From Planctomycetota bacterium (GTDB lineage: Bacteria; Planctomycetota; J058), in NCBI GenBank assembly GCA_023954375.1, contig JAMLIC010000012.1, positions 62,001 through 126,000 on the forward strand: 64,000 bases of DNA. The letters run 5' to 3'. The position numbers were made by a program, and so were the translations under genes. Position 1 is the first letter of the stretch; every line of letters begins with the position of its first letter. This document shows positions 8,215 through 16,260 of this stretch, one piece after another. The notes beneath the pieces were generated by a model that was given only the letters and a program-made list of their open reading frames with translations, did no database searches and was not told where the DNA came from.

Positions 8215-9633
8215 TCAGCGCCGCCGCGTCTCCTTGGGGATCGCCTTGACGTCGATCGTCCGCACGGCGCCGACGTCGCCCTGGGCGACCGCCTTGACCA
8301 CGACCTGGTCGGCGTGGTCCTCGAGCACGATCCCGAGCAGGCTCGCGTCGATCCACAGCGCCACGCGGAGCACCCGCAGCGGGGTGCGGTAGGTGTCGTG
8401 GATCGCGAAGATCCCGGCCTTGATCGTCGTCAGCGGCCCGAACTCGAGCCGCCAGATGTTCCCCTCGCGGATGATGTGGATCGTGAAGTCGTCCGTGTAC
8501 CAGAAGTTGACCTTCTCCCCCGGCTTCTCGCCGGGGATCGTGAAGCGCCGCCCGTCCTCGTCGCGGCTGCGCTTGATGCGCAGGGCGAGGTTGCCGCGGC
8601 CGTCGGAGCGGATCGACTCGATCTGCTCGAAGAACGGCAGGATGAACGGGCGCGCGTCCGGCGGGAGGAGCAGCTCGAGGGTGCGGCACAGGCCCTCGCC
8701 CGAGACGGTCACCTCCCCCAGGCGCATGAGCATCTCGCAGGCGAGGATCACCCCCGCCTTCTCGCCCTCGGCGGCCGACACGCGCTGCGCGTGGGCGCGG
8801 AGCGCGTCCTCGCTGAGGACGGCCTTGTCGAGCGTGCGCCGGTAGTAGAGGCCGGCCCCCTGGCCTTCGCGCCAGGCGGTCTTCAGGGCCACGGCGAACT
8901 GCGCCGACTGCACCTCGCTCGGCCGCAGGGCCGAGAGGAGGACGAGGCCGACCAGGCCGGCGCCGCCCACGGCGCGCGCCAGGTTCCCCAGGAGCGCGAG
9001 CCCGAGCGCGACGAGGAGGGCGCCGCACAGGTAGGCGTGCAGCCACACGTCGACCTCGTCGGCGCGCAGCAGCGACGGCCCCGAGAGCGCGATCCCCGTG
9101 ATCCCGCCGAGCGAGGTGAGCCCCATGAGGCGCAGCGCGCCGCGGCCATCGCCGCCTCCGCCGAACCTGCCCGTCACGCTCCGCCCGCCGTGCTCGCCGC
9201 TCTGGCCGTCGCCGCCGCCCTGGCCGCCGCCGCCCGCGCGGGCCCGCAGCTCGCTCGGCGCGATCGCGGCGATCAGCGCGCCCGGCAGGAGGGTCACCAG
9301 CGCGATCGCCAGCGCCGGCGCGAGGGTCCAGTCGGGGTCGCTCGCCAGCGCCCAGCGGCACACCGCGGGCGAGCCCCACGCCGCGAGCCAGGCGAGCAGC
9401 CCCCCGACCACCGCCAGGCGCGGCGCCGAGCGCTCGACGTGCGTCCGGCCGGCCGCGACCGCGAACAGGTCCCCCAGCCCGAACCCGGCCGCCAGCGCCA
9501 GCAGGAAGCAGGCGAACACGTTGGCCCACAGGAACGCGCCCGAGCCGAAGAACGGCGTCGCCAGGAGGCCGACGTGGACGAAGAACGCCGACAGCGCGGC
9601 GCCCCCCGCGAAGCAGAGGAGCCGAGGACCCAT
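8215..9633 (-). CDS. Multi-pass membrane protein with soluble C-terminal half, unknown function
   Basis: 472 aa. Residues 1-125 hold about four membrane helices and residues 170-240 two more, separated by a Gly-rich linker (GGGGQGGGDGQSGEHGG). The topology resembles the membrane half of fused spermidine-synthase-like proteins, but no synthase motif is present. Residues 260-472 are soluble and beta-rich (FTIPGEKPGEKVNFWYTDDFTIHIIREG), ending KETRRR. The ATG has CATAGT 8-13 nt upstream and no Shine-Dalgarno. Confidence 0.65.
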   Translation of the reverse strand: MGPRLLCFAGGAALSAFFVHVGLLATPFFGSGAFLWANVFACFLLALAAGFGLGDLFAVAAGRTHVERSAPRLAVVGGLLAWLAAWGSPAVCRWALASDPDWTLAPALAIALVTLLPGALIAAIAPSELRARAGGGGQGGGDGQSGEHGGRSVTGRFGGGGDGRGALRLMGLTSLGGITGIALSGPSLLRADEVDVWLHAYLCGALLVALGLALLGNLARAVGGAGLVGLVLLSALRPSEVQSAQFAVALKTAWREGQGAGLYYRRTLDKAVLSEDALRAHAQRVSAAEGEKAGVILACEMLMRLGEVTVSGEGLCRTLELLLPPDARPFILPFFEQIESIRSDGRGNLALRIKRSRDEDGRRFTIPGEKPGEKVNFWYTDDFTIHIIREGNIWRLEFGPLTTIKAGIFAIHDTYRTPLRVLRVALWIDASLLGIVLEDHADQVVVKAVAQGDVGAVRTIDVKAIPKETRRR

Positions 9634-9680
9634 GTCGGATCACTATGGCTTTGTGAGTCGGTCCGGGCCAGGCGCGTGGA

Positions 9681-9707
9681 GGGAACCGGGACCGGGAACC
9701 GGGAACC
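9681..9707. repeat. Short GGGAACC/GGGACC microsatellite
   Basis: Four imperfect copies of a 6-7-bp motif (GGGAACC, GGGACC, GGGAACC, GGGAACC) stand in the 372-bp gap 9634-10005. No gene is supported in that gap. The hexanucleotide style recurs at 15.3, 15.8-16.0 and 58.8 kb. Confidence 0.6.
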
Positions 9708-9843
9708 TGACCGGTGAGATGCCAGTCTCCTACGCCGCCGCGTCCGACGCGGCCCGCGTCCCGGCGCCCCGCACCACCGACCGCGACCCGCCGACGACGC
9801 GCGAGCACACCGCTCCGGGCGTTCGCAGCCGGAGCCTCAGCCG

Positions 9844-9956
9844 AGACGAACGAGGACGAGGCGATGCCGCGCGAAGGCGAGGGAAGGCGGCCTCCTGGCC
9901 GCCGACCGAGCCTGAGCGGTCGGGGGGGGGGGGGGCCCGCCCCCGCCCCCCCCCCC
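9844..9956 (+). repeat. Dispersed repeat family B copy 1 followed by G14 and C11 tracts
   Basis: The segment GACGAACGAGG ... GCGATGCCGCGCGAAGGCGAG ... GAGCCTGAGCGG recurs, inverted, at 62.58-62.66 kb with the same order of blocks. It is followed by 14 consecutive G (9922-9935) and 11 consecutive C (9946-9956). These tracts can pair and are error-prone in sequencing. No coding function is seen. Confidence 0.6.
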
Positions 9957-10005
9957 GACGGACGGCAGCGCCCGGCATCGTTCGTCGCAGGCGCGATCAC
10001 ACCAA

Positions 10006-10350
10006 CTAGAAGCAGCTCACGGCTTCGTCCCTCGTGTCGGCGAACTGGAAGATCGCCGAGAGGCCGAGGAGGTCGAAGACCTCCTTCACGTTGGGCGACG
10101 GCTTGAGGAACACGATGTCGCCGCGGTTCTCCTTGGCGCGGCCGATGGCGCCGACGAACACGCCGGCCCCGGCCGAGGAGATGTAGTCGAGCTTCTCGAG
10201 CTTCACGATGAGCTTGTAGACGTTCTGCCGGAACACCGAGGAGATCAGGTTCTCCATCTCCTCGAAGGTGTGGGCGTCGAGGAAGCCCTCGGCCTCGATG
10301 TACGCGATCCCGCCAGGGAGGCGCTCCTGGTGCAGCTTGAGGTCGGGCAC
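10006..10350 (-). CDS. rsbV: STAS-domain anti-sigma factor antagonist (RsbV/SpoIIAA type)
   Basis: 114 aa with the GTG start at 10350, chosen because AAGGAG lies 9 nt upstream; a longer start at 10392 is possible. It is a single STAS domain with the phosphorylatable serine in LDYISSAGAGVF and the usual beta-alpha alternation. In partner switching the dephosphorylated form binds the RsbW-like kinase and frees its partner. It is the last gene of an rsbU-rsbW-rsbV run, 67 bp after rsbW. Confidence 0.85.
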   Translation of the reverse strand: MPDLKLHQERLPGGIAYIEAEGFLDAHTFEEMENLISSVFRQNVYKLIVKLEKLDYISSAGAGVFVGAIGRAKENRGDIVFLKPSPNVKEVFDLLGLSAIFQFADTRDEAVSCF

Positions 10351-10417
10351 TGCCGTCCGCTCCTTGGGGCCCTCGGCGGGCCGACGAGACAACCTAAACG
10401 ATCCGCGCCGCCGCGGG

Positions 10418-10870
10418 CTAGGGCGCCCCGGCGCCGTCCCTGGCGCCGAAGCGCTTGACCATGATGAGCTCGTTCGTCCACGGGGTCTCGTGGAGGTACT
10501 GGACCTCGTCCATGATCTGGCGCATGAGGAACATGCCCAGGCCTCCCTTGAGGCCGAGCTTGATGTGGTGGTGGATGTCGATCGACGTCTTCAGCGCGCC
10601 GTCGGCGGGCTCGAAGCGCACGCCGTTGTCGCGGATGATCACCTGCAGGCGGTCGACGTCGACGTCGAACACCAGCTCGATGTTCCCCTGCCCGCCCTGG
10701 TAGGCGTGCTCCACGACGTTGGCGAGCGCCTCGTCGACCGCGACGACGATCTTGCTGCGCGTCTTGGTGTCGAACGGGGTGAGCTCCAGCACCTCCATGG
10801 CCGTCTGGCGGACCGTGGCCAGGTGCTTGGTCTCGTTGGGGATCGTCATCTCCCGGCGGAGCGTCGTCAC
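10418..10870 (-). CDS. rsbW: Serine kinase / anti-sigma factor of the RsbW-SpoIIAB GHKL family
   Basis: 150 aa from a GTG that overlaps the rsbU stop codon (GTGA), implying coupled translation; an internal ATG at 10849 is the alternative. HATPase motifs are clear: N box VDEALANVVEHAYQ, then IIRDNGVRFEP and GLKGGLGMFLMRQIMDEV. It should phosphorylate the STAS protein next door and sequester a sigma factor or other effector. No sigma gene is present in the window. Confidence 0.87.
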   Translation of the reverse strand: MTTLRREMTIPNETKHLATVRQTAMEVLELTPFDTKTRSKIVVAVDEALANVVEHAYQGGQGNIELVFDVDVDRLQVIIRDNGVRFEPADGALKTSIDIHHHIKLGLKGGLGMFLMRQIMDEVQYLHETPWTNELIMVKRFGARDGAGAP

Positions 10871-12810
10871 GCCTGCGCGTCCCCCCCGTCCCCCTCGTCC
10901 TGCATCGGCGCGGCGCCGCCGTGCGGCGCCTCGACCACGGCGAGGGTCGTGATCGTGATGTCGTCGGACTGCTCCGCGTCGCCGCGGTGGTCGTCGAGGG
11001 CCCCCACGAGCGCGTCGACGAAGTCCTTGGAGGACTTCCGCGCGTGCGCCTTGACCAGGTCGTGGAACCGGTCGTCGCCGAACTCCTCCGACTCGTTGTT
11101 CATGGCCTCGTTCACGCCGTCGGTGTAGGTGACGATCCGGTCGCCGGTCTCCAGCTGGACCTCGACCTCCTTCACATGGTTGTCGAAGATCGTCCCCTTG
11201 TCGAACCCGAGCGCGATGCCGGCCGGCTTGAGCAGCTCGATCTCGCCCGACCCCGCGCGGTAGAGCGCCACCGGGTTGTGCCCGGCGCTCGCGACGCGCA
11301 GCTTGCGGGTCTTCACGTTCAGCACCATGTAGGCGGCCGTCACGAACATGCCCCGGCGGATGTCCTTGGCGAGGATGCGGTTGACCTTCTTGAAGGTATC
11401 CGCCGGCGAGACGTTGCGCACCGACGCCAGGCGCACGAGCGAGCGGGCCATGGTCATGACCATGGCGCCCGGCACGCCCTTGCCGGCGACGTCCGCGACG
11501 ATGATCCCCAGGTGGGTCTGGTCGATCACGATGAAGTCGTAGTAGTCGCCGCCGACCTCCTTGGCCGAGCGGTAGTGGCTGTGGATGTCGTAGCCGGGGA
11601 TCTGCGGGATGCGCTCGGGGAGGAGCTTCTCCTGGATCTCCTTGCAGATGTTCAGCTCGCGCTCGAACGACTTGCGCTCGGCCGCGTTGTTCTGCGCGAT
11701 CTGCAGGTTGCGGATCATGATGTTGAACACGTGCGTCAGCGCGCCGATCTCGTCGCGCGACGTCACGGGCGTCTGGTGGCCCAGGTCGCCCGAGGCCACG
11801 GCCTTCACGTCCTGCTCGAGCTGCCGCACGGGCGCCGTGAGCAGCGTGGCGATCAGCACCGTCAGGAGGATGCCCGCGACCGCGCCGCAGGCGGTCACGA
11901 TCGCGATCCGCTTCCACAGCGCGCTCTTGAGCTCGTCGAGGCGCGACGCCTGCACGTAGATCGACACCGACGGGGGCGCGCTCGTGACGACCTGCGGCCG
12001 CGGATGCTCCTCGCGCCAGGCGCGGAACTCGTCGCCGCTCTTGAGGGCCCGCGCGCCGGTCAGGGCGCGCAGCCGGCTGACCACCTCGAGCTGCTCCTGC
12101 GCGCCGGCGCCCCGCTCCTCGAGCCGCTCGAGCTCGACGAGCTTCTTGTCGATCTCGTCCTCCCGCTCGAGGCCGAGGCGGATCGGCTTGTCGAAGCGGC
12201 GCACGCGCGAGTCGGCGAGCGACCCCTCGTAGATGCTGATGTCGCCGACCGTGCGCTTCGTCCCGGGGAAGTAGCTCGGCGTGGCGCGCGGGTAGAGCGC
12301 GATCGCCTGGTTCCCCTCCATGATGTTGACCGAGACGATCTTGCCGTTGCTCTCCACGAGGTCGCGGAGCCGCTGCTCCCAGTCGGAGATGAGCAGCTCG
12401 CGCGGCGTCTGGGCGTCGGGGTCGTTCGGCTGGACCCAGAAGCCGCGGTCGACCGTCTTCTCGAGGGTCGAGACGATCTGGATGCCCTGATCCATGATCT
12501 GCTCGTCCATCTCGCGGGCCGTGATCGTGAACGTCAGCAGCCCCTGCAGGCCCATGAACAGGCCCACGACCACGGCGGTGAACGCCGCCAGCTTGACGCC
12601 GATCCCCACGCCGCGGGCGAACGGGGTGATCGGCTCGAGCTCCTGCAGCTCCTCCTTGCGGACCGTCTTGTTCTTCTGCGTCTTCTTGCCGCCCGCCCCG
12701 GGGCGCTTCATGCGGCCGGTCTTGCCGGGCGACGGCGGCTTGACCTTCGCGGCGGACTCCGTCCCGGCGGGCTTGGCTTGGCGCTTTGACACGGGCGGCC
12801 GCTCGCTCAC
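10867..12810 (-). CDS. rsbU: RsbU-type PP2C phosphatase with HAMP and two membrane helices
   Basis: 647 aa. An Arg/Lys-rich N-tail (residues 1-60) is followed by a membrane helix at about 70-92, an extracytoplasmic sensor region, a second helix at about 305-328 and a HAMP segment ending GDLGHQTPVTSRDEIGALTHVFN. A SpoIIE/PP2C phosphatase follows with VGGDYYDF and VADVAGKGVPGAMVM. It would dephosphorylate the STAS protein in response to an envelope signal. The GTG start lies 4 nt after the pgsA stop, so the stress module is in one operon with pgsA. Confidence 0.9.
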   Translation of the reverse strand: MSERPPVSKRQAKPAGTESAAKVKPPSPGKTGRMKRPGAGGKKTQKNKTVRKEELQELEPITPFARGVGIGVKLAAFTAVVVGLFMGLQGLLTFTITAREMDEQIMDQGIQIVSTLEKTVDRGFWVQPNDPDAQTPRELLISDWEQRLRDLVESNGKIVSVNIMEGNQAIALYPRATPSYFPGTKRTVGDISIYEGSLADSRVRRFDKPIRLGLEREDEIDKKLVELERLEERGAGAQEQLEVVSRLRALTGARALKSGDEFRAWREEHPRPQVVTSAPPSVSIYVQASRLDELKSALWKRIAIVTACGAVAGILLTVLIATLLTAPVRQLEQDVKAVASGDLGHQTPVTSRDEIGALTHVFNIMIRNLQIAQNNAAERKSFERELNICKEIQEKLLPERIPQIPGYDIHSHYRSAKEVGGDYYDFIVIDQTHLGIIVADVAGKGVPGAMVMTMARSLVRLASVRNVSPADTFKKVNRILAKDIRRGMFVTAAYMVLNVKTRKLRVASAGHNPVALYRAGSGEIELLKPAGIALGFDKGTIFDNHVKEVEVQLETGDRIVTYTDGVNEAMNNESEEFGDDRFHDLVKAHARKSSKDFVDALVGALDDHRGDAEQSDDITITTLAVVEAPHGGAAPMQDEGDGGDAQA

Positions 12811-12814
12811 GGGC

Positions 12815-13498
12815 TCAGGTCGCCCCGGGGCTCGACGGGTCCCCGGGCGAGGTCAGGGTGGCCAGCGCCTCCGACGAGAGGACGCGCCGCGCGTGGAAGA
12901 CGTACTGCAGCCCCGAGACGACGGTGATCGCCAGCGCGGACCAGACGAGCGTGGTCGTGACCCAGCGCGCCCACGGCTCCCCGCTCAGGTTGGCCAGGGC
13001 GAACAGGATCCAGGAGATGCACGCGCACTGCAGGGCCATCTTCAGCTTGCCGCTGGCCATGGCAGGGAAGGCCACGCCGCGCGACTCCGCGAAGCCGCGG
13101 AGGCCGTCGACCAGGAGCTCCCGTGCCAGGATCACGACGACCATCCACGACGCGATCTGGGCCCCCTGGAACGGCACGAGCTGAACGAACGCCCCGCAGA
13201 CGATCACCTTGTCCGCGAACGGGTCGACGATCCGGCCGAAGTCGGTCTGGAGACCCCACCTTCGAGCGATATGACCGTCGAGGATGTCGGAAATTGCTGC
13301 GGTTACGAAAATAGCAAGGCACAGGTTCAGGAGCAAGCGCTCGTGATCCTCGAAGCCCTTGACGACCGGCTGGAGGGCCCACTCGCGATGGGCGTGCCGG
13401 TGGGCGGCGTCGATCCCGCCCAGGATCACGAACAGGGCCACGGCCAGGACCAGCCGGGAGCCGGTGATCAGGTTGGGGAGGTTCCGCGGGAGCGTCAT
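12815..13498 (-). CDS. pgsA: CDP-diacylglycerol-glycerol-3-phosphate 3-phosphatidyltransferase
   Basis: 227 aa integral membrane protein of normal length. The CDP-alcohol phosphotransferase signature is complete: D-x2-DG-x2-AR-x8-G-x3-D-x3-D appears as DILDGHIARRWGLQTDFG then IVDPFAD. N-terminal NLPNLITGSRLVLA is typical of PgsA. It makes phosphatidylglycerophosphate for phosphatidylglycerol and cardiolipin. It is 20 bp downstream of rimO, a common bacterial neighbour, and immediately upstream of rsbU. Confidence 0.9.
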   Translation of the reverse strand: MTLPRNLPNLITGSRLVLAVALFVILGGIDAAHRHAHREWALQPVVKGFEDHERLLLNLCLAIFVTAAISDILDGHIARRWGLQTDFGRIVDPFADKVIVCGAFVQLVPFQGAQIASWMVVVILARELLVDGLRGFAESRGVAFPAMASGKLKMALQCACISWILFALANLSGEPWARWVTTTLVWSALAITVVSGLQYVFHARRVLSSEALATLTSPGDPSSPGAT

Positions 13499-13517
13499 CG
13501 TGTCTCCCGCGCCCGCC

Positions 13518-14957
13518 CTACCGGGCGAGGAGCTCCGCGACGACGTCGTAACCGTCCGCCTTGGTGATCTTTGCGCGGGCGAGGGTCCCCGGGGCGGCCT
13601 TGCGGCGCCCGCCGATCCGCACGTGGGGGTCGATCTCGGGGGCGTCGTAGGGGGTGCGGCCGACCAGCTTGCCGGTCTCCGCGTCGACGCCCTCGACGAG
13701 GACGTCGACCTCGCGGCCGACGAGCCGGCGGGCGTGCTCGAAGGCGATCGGCTGCTGGGCCTCCATGAGGCGGGCCACCCGCTCGGCCTTGACCTCGGCC
13801 GGGACGTCGTCCTCGAAGTGCTCGCCGGCCGGCGTGTCGGGCTCGTGCGAGTAGGGGAAGGCGCCCACGCGCTCGAAGCGGAACTCGTCGACGAAGTCGA
13901 CGAGCTGCTGGAACCGAGCCTCGGTCTCGCCGGGGAAGCCGACGATGAACGTCGTCCGCAGGACGAGCCCCGGGACCTCGGCCCGCAGCTTCTCCAGCAG
14001 CGCCCGCGTCTGCTCGCGCGTGTGGCGCCGCCCCATGCGCTTGAGCATCTGCGTGTCGATGTGCTGGATCGGCATGTCCAGGTAGGGCACGACCTTCGGC
14101 TGCAGCTCGCGCAGGGCGGCGATCAGCCCGTCGCTCACGTGGCCGGGGTAGGCGTAGAGGAGCCGCAGCCAGCGGACGCCGTCGATCGCGGCCAGGTCCG
14201 GCAGGAGCCCGGCCAGGCCGTGCTTCTCCTCGCCGGGGAGGTCCTTGCCCCAGTCGGTCGTGTCCTGGCTGATCAGGTTCAGCTCGAGGGCGCCCGAGGC
14301 GGCGAGCTCCTCGGCCTCGGCCAGGACGGCCGCGCGCGGCTTGCTGCGGAAGAGGCCGCGGAAGGTCGGGATCGAGCAGAAGGTGCAGGCGTTGTCGCAG
14401 CCCTCGCTCACCTGCAGGTAGGCGTAGTGGGGCGGCGTGACGCGCAGGCGCCCGGTCTGCGCCTCGACGGCGAACGTCGGGTCGTCGGCCACGAGCGTGC
14501 GCCAGGGCGCCCGCGCCCGCTCGGCGAGGTCGCGGGCGGTGAGGACCTTCTTCAGGACCGTGTTGATCTGCCCGTACTCGGCCATGCCGAGGACCGAGTC
14601 GATCCCCGGCGCCTCCTCGCGCAGCTTGTCGCCCCAGCGCTGGGCCAGGCAGCCGGCCACGACGAGGCCCTGGAGCTTGCCCGCGGCCTTGAGCTCGGCC
14701 ATCTCGCGGATCACCGCCAGCGACTCGTCGCGCGCCTGGTCGATGAACCCGCACGTGTTGACGATCACGACGTCGGCGTCGGCCGGGTCGGCGCAGATCA
14801 CGTGCTCCTCGGCGACCCGCCCGAGCAGGACCTCGGTGTCGACCATGTTCTTCGGGCAGCCGAGGCTGATCACGCCCACGCGGGCCGGTCGGGCGCGGGG
14901 CGCCTTCTTCGGGGCGGGCGGCTTCTTCTTCTGGGCGGTCGGGAGCTTGCGCGGCAT
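13518..14957 (-). CDS. rimO: Ribosomal protein S12 methylthiotransferase RimO
   Basis: 479 aa. The N-terminal UPF0004 domain carries cluster cysteines in SLGCPKNMVDTE, NTCGF and AGCLAQR. The radical-SAM site is EGCDNACTFCSIP (CxxxCxxC), and a TRAM domain closes the protein. SLGCPKN plus VSEGCDNxCxFC favours RimO over MiaB. The start ATG 14957 is followed by a Lys/Pro-rich tail (KKKPPAPKK) before the conserved start. It leads the operon rimO-pgsA-rsbUWV. Confidence 0.92.
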   Translation of the reverse strand: MPRKLPTAQKKKPPAPKKAPRARPARVGVISLGCPKNMVDTEVLLGRVAEEHVICADPADADVVIVNTCGFIDQARDESLAVIREMAELKAAGKLQGLVVAGCLAQRWGDKLREEAPGIDSVLGMAEYGQINTVLKKVLTARDLAERARAPWRTLVADDPTFAVEAQTGRLRVTPPHYAYLQVSEGCDNACTFCSIPTFRGLFRSKPRAAVLAEAEELAASGALELNLISQDTTDWGKDLPGEEKHGLAGLLPDLAAIDGVRWLRLLYAYPGHVSDGLIAALRELQPKVVPYLDMPIQHIDTQMLKRMGRRHTREQTRALLEKLRAEVPGLVLRTTFIVGFPGETEARFQQLVDFVDEFRFERVGAFPYSHEPDTPAGEHFEDDVPAEVKAERVARLMEAQQPIAFEHARRLVGREVDVLVEGVDAETGKLVGRTPYDAPEIDPHVRIGGRRKAAPGTLARAKITKADGYDVVAELLAR

Positions 14958-14968
14958 GGGATCGAACC

Positions 14969-14974
14969 AGTCTA
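14969..14974 (-). promoter_or_regulatory. Candidate -10 box of the rimO operon
   Basis: TAGACT on the minus strand lies 11 nt before the rimO ATG, and no Shine-Dalgarno is present. A very short leader is expected. No clear -35. Confidence 0.35.
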
Positions 14975-15046
14975 GGGGGTTACGCGGGCGGCGACAAGCG
15001 GCAGGCTCGCTCAAGTTCCGCGGGCGAGCTGCCGAAGGGGAGGGGT

Positions 15047-15157
15047 ATGAGCACCTCGAGCATGCAGCTGATCGTCGCGTTCACCCTGGTCCTCGCCGTC
15101 GCGGGCGTCACGTTCGGGGCGCTGCACGCCCTGCTCGCGGCCGACATGGAGGTGTGA
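15047..15157 (+). CDS. 36-residue single-pass membrane protein
   Basis: ATG 15047 follows AAGGGGAGGGG at good spacing. The product has a 10-residue polar start, one hydrophobic helix (LIVAFTLVLAVAGVTFGALH) and a short acidic end (ADMEV). Its stop TGATG shares one base with the next start, so the two small genes are coupled. The size resembles accessory subunits of membrane oxidases, but no family is recognised and no oxidase gene is adjacent. Confidence 0.6.
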   Translation: MSTSSMQLIVAFTLVLAVAGVTFGALHALLAADMEV

Positions 15158-15300
15158 TGCTCCTCGCCTGCGAGGAGACGTGGAGCCTCGCCGGCGTGCT
15201 GGTGGCCCTCGTGCCGATCCTGATGCTCTTCGTCGGGACGGCGTGGTTCCTGGGCCTGCTCGTGGTCCTGGGTCTGCGGTCGGTGTCGCCTCGCGCCTGA
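15157..15300 (+). CDS. 47-residue membrane protein coupled to the preceding gene
   Basis: It starts at the ATG overlapping the previous stop. The sequence MLLACEETWSLAG is followed by one long or two short hydrophobic helices (VLVALVPILMLF, then WFLGLLVVLGL) and a basic end. Residue order MLLAC could also be read as a very short lipobox. Function unknown; conservation as a pair would be informative. Confidence 0.55.
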   Translation: MLLACEETWSLAGVLVALVPILMLFVGTAWFLGLLVVLGLRSVSPRA

Positions 15301-15325
15301 GCACAGCGCGCCCCGCTCGGTCTTA

Positions 15326-15349
15326 CGTGCCCGTGCCCGTGCCCGTGCC
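15326..15349 (+). repeat. (CGTGCC)4 hexanucleotide repeat, left border of the S23-type gene
   Basis: Four exact tandem copies of CGTGCC. The reverse complement (GGGCAC)n occurs on the other side of the four-helix-bundle gene, so the gene is flanked by inverted hexanucleotide repeats. Confidence 0.85.
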
Positions 15350-15377
15350 CGCGGTCGTGAAGCACCGGAGGCCGCTC

Positions 15378-15746
15378 ATGCAGTTCGATCACGAGCGGCT
15401 CGACGTCTACCACGTCGCGCTCGGGTTCGTCGTCGTCGCCAACGACATCGCGCAGCGCCTCCCGCGCGGGCGGCGCTACCTCGCGGATCAGCTCCAGCGG
15501 GCGGCGACGTCCGTCATCCTGAACCTGGCCGAAGGCGCGGGGGAGTACAACCCCTCGGAGAAGGCCCGCTTCTATCGCATGAGCAAGCGGTCCGCGACCG
15601 AGTGCGCGGCCGTGCTCGACGTCTGCAAGGAGCTTCGCCTCGTCGCGCCGGAATCGCACGGGGGAGGGCGCGACCTGCTGCTGCGGATCGTGTCGATGCT
15701 GACGAGGCTGGCCCAGTCGGCCCAGGAGGGGCAGGGCGGCCGGTGA
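15378..15746 (+). CDS. Four-helix-bundle protein of the S23 / 23S-rRNA intervening-sequence family
   Basis: 122 aa starting at the ATG 6 nt after GGAGG. FDHERLDVYHVALGFV, ADQLQRAATSVILNLAEGAGEY and FYRMSKRSATECAAVLDVC are diagnostic of this small helical family. It is found inside 23S rRNA intervening sequences and as stand-alone genes, and is related to Avd-type accessory proteins. There is no rRNA, reverse transcriptase or transposase nearby. The gene is bordered by inverted hexanucleotide repeats and followed by a repeat array, so it may be the cargo or agent of a small element. Biochemical role is unsettled. Confidence 0.85.
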   Translation: MQFDHERLDVYHVALGFVVVANDIAQRLPRGRRYLADQLQRAATSVILNLAEGAGEYNPSEKARFYRMSKRSATECAAVLDVCKELRLVAPESHGGGRDLLLRIVSMLTRLAQSAQEGQGGR

Positions 15747-15751
15747 CGGGC

Positions 15752-16215
15752 GGGCACGGGCATGGCATGGGCACGTGAAGAGCTTCGCCGGGAGCGGGCG
15801 GGTGGACGAGACGGGTTTTGGTCGTCCTGTGACGGGGCGGGCACGGGCACGGGCACGGGCACGTGAAGAGCTTCGCCGGGAGCGGGGCGGGTGGGACGGA
15901 GAGCTTCGCCGGGAGCGGGGCGACTTGGACGGAGAGCTTCGCCGGGAGCGGGGCGGGTGGACGAGACGGGTTTTGGTCGTCCTGTGACGGGCGGGCACGG
16001 GCACGGGCACGGGCACGGGCAAGGGCACGTGAAGAGCTTCGCCGGGAGCGGGGCGACTTGGACGGAGAGCTTCGCCGGGAGCGGGGCGATTTGGACGGAG
16101 AGCTTCGCCGGGAGCGGGGCGACTTGGACGGAGAGCTTCGCCGGGAGCGGGGCGACTTGGACGGAGAGCTTCGCCGGGAGCGGGCGGGTGGACGGAGAGC
16201 TTCGCCGGGAGCGGG
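15752..16215 (+). repeat. Composite array: (GGGCAC)n blocks and ten copies of a 33-bp repeat core
   Basis: The 17-mer AGCTTCGCCGGGAGCGG begins at 15781, 15869, 15902, 15935, 16035, 16068, 16101, 16134, 16167 and 16198, mostly 33 bp apart. Interleaved are GGGCAC runs at 15752-15775, 15838-15863 and 15992-16029. A duplicated block (GACGAGACGGGTTTTGGTCG onward) sits at about 15803 and 15961. Each unit can form a small TCGCC/GGCGA hairpin. All frames read open through much of it, but no protein is supported. The array ends 45 bp before ftsK. Confidence 0.9.
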
Positions 16216-16260
16216 GCGTGAGGACTGAGCCCCTTGGCAGGAACGTCCGATAAGCCCTTC

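Noticed and set aside
14950..14990. tRNA-like GGTTCGATCCC on the minus strand before rimO
   Set aside because: No paired T-stem, acceptor stem or anticodon arm can be built around it.
15752..16215. CRISPR array
   Set aside because: Repeats are directly abutting or separated by other repeats, with no unique spacers of even length and no cas genes.
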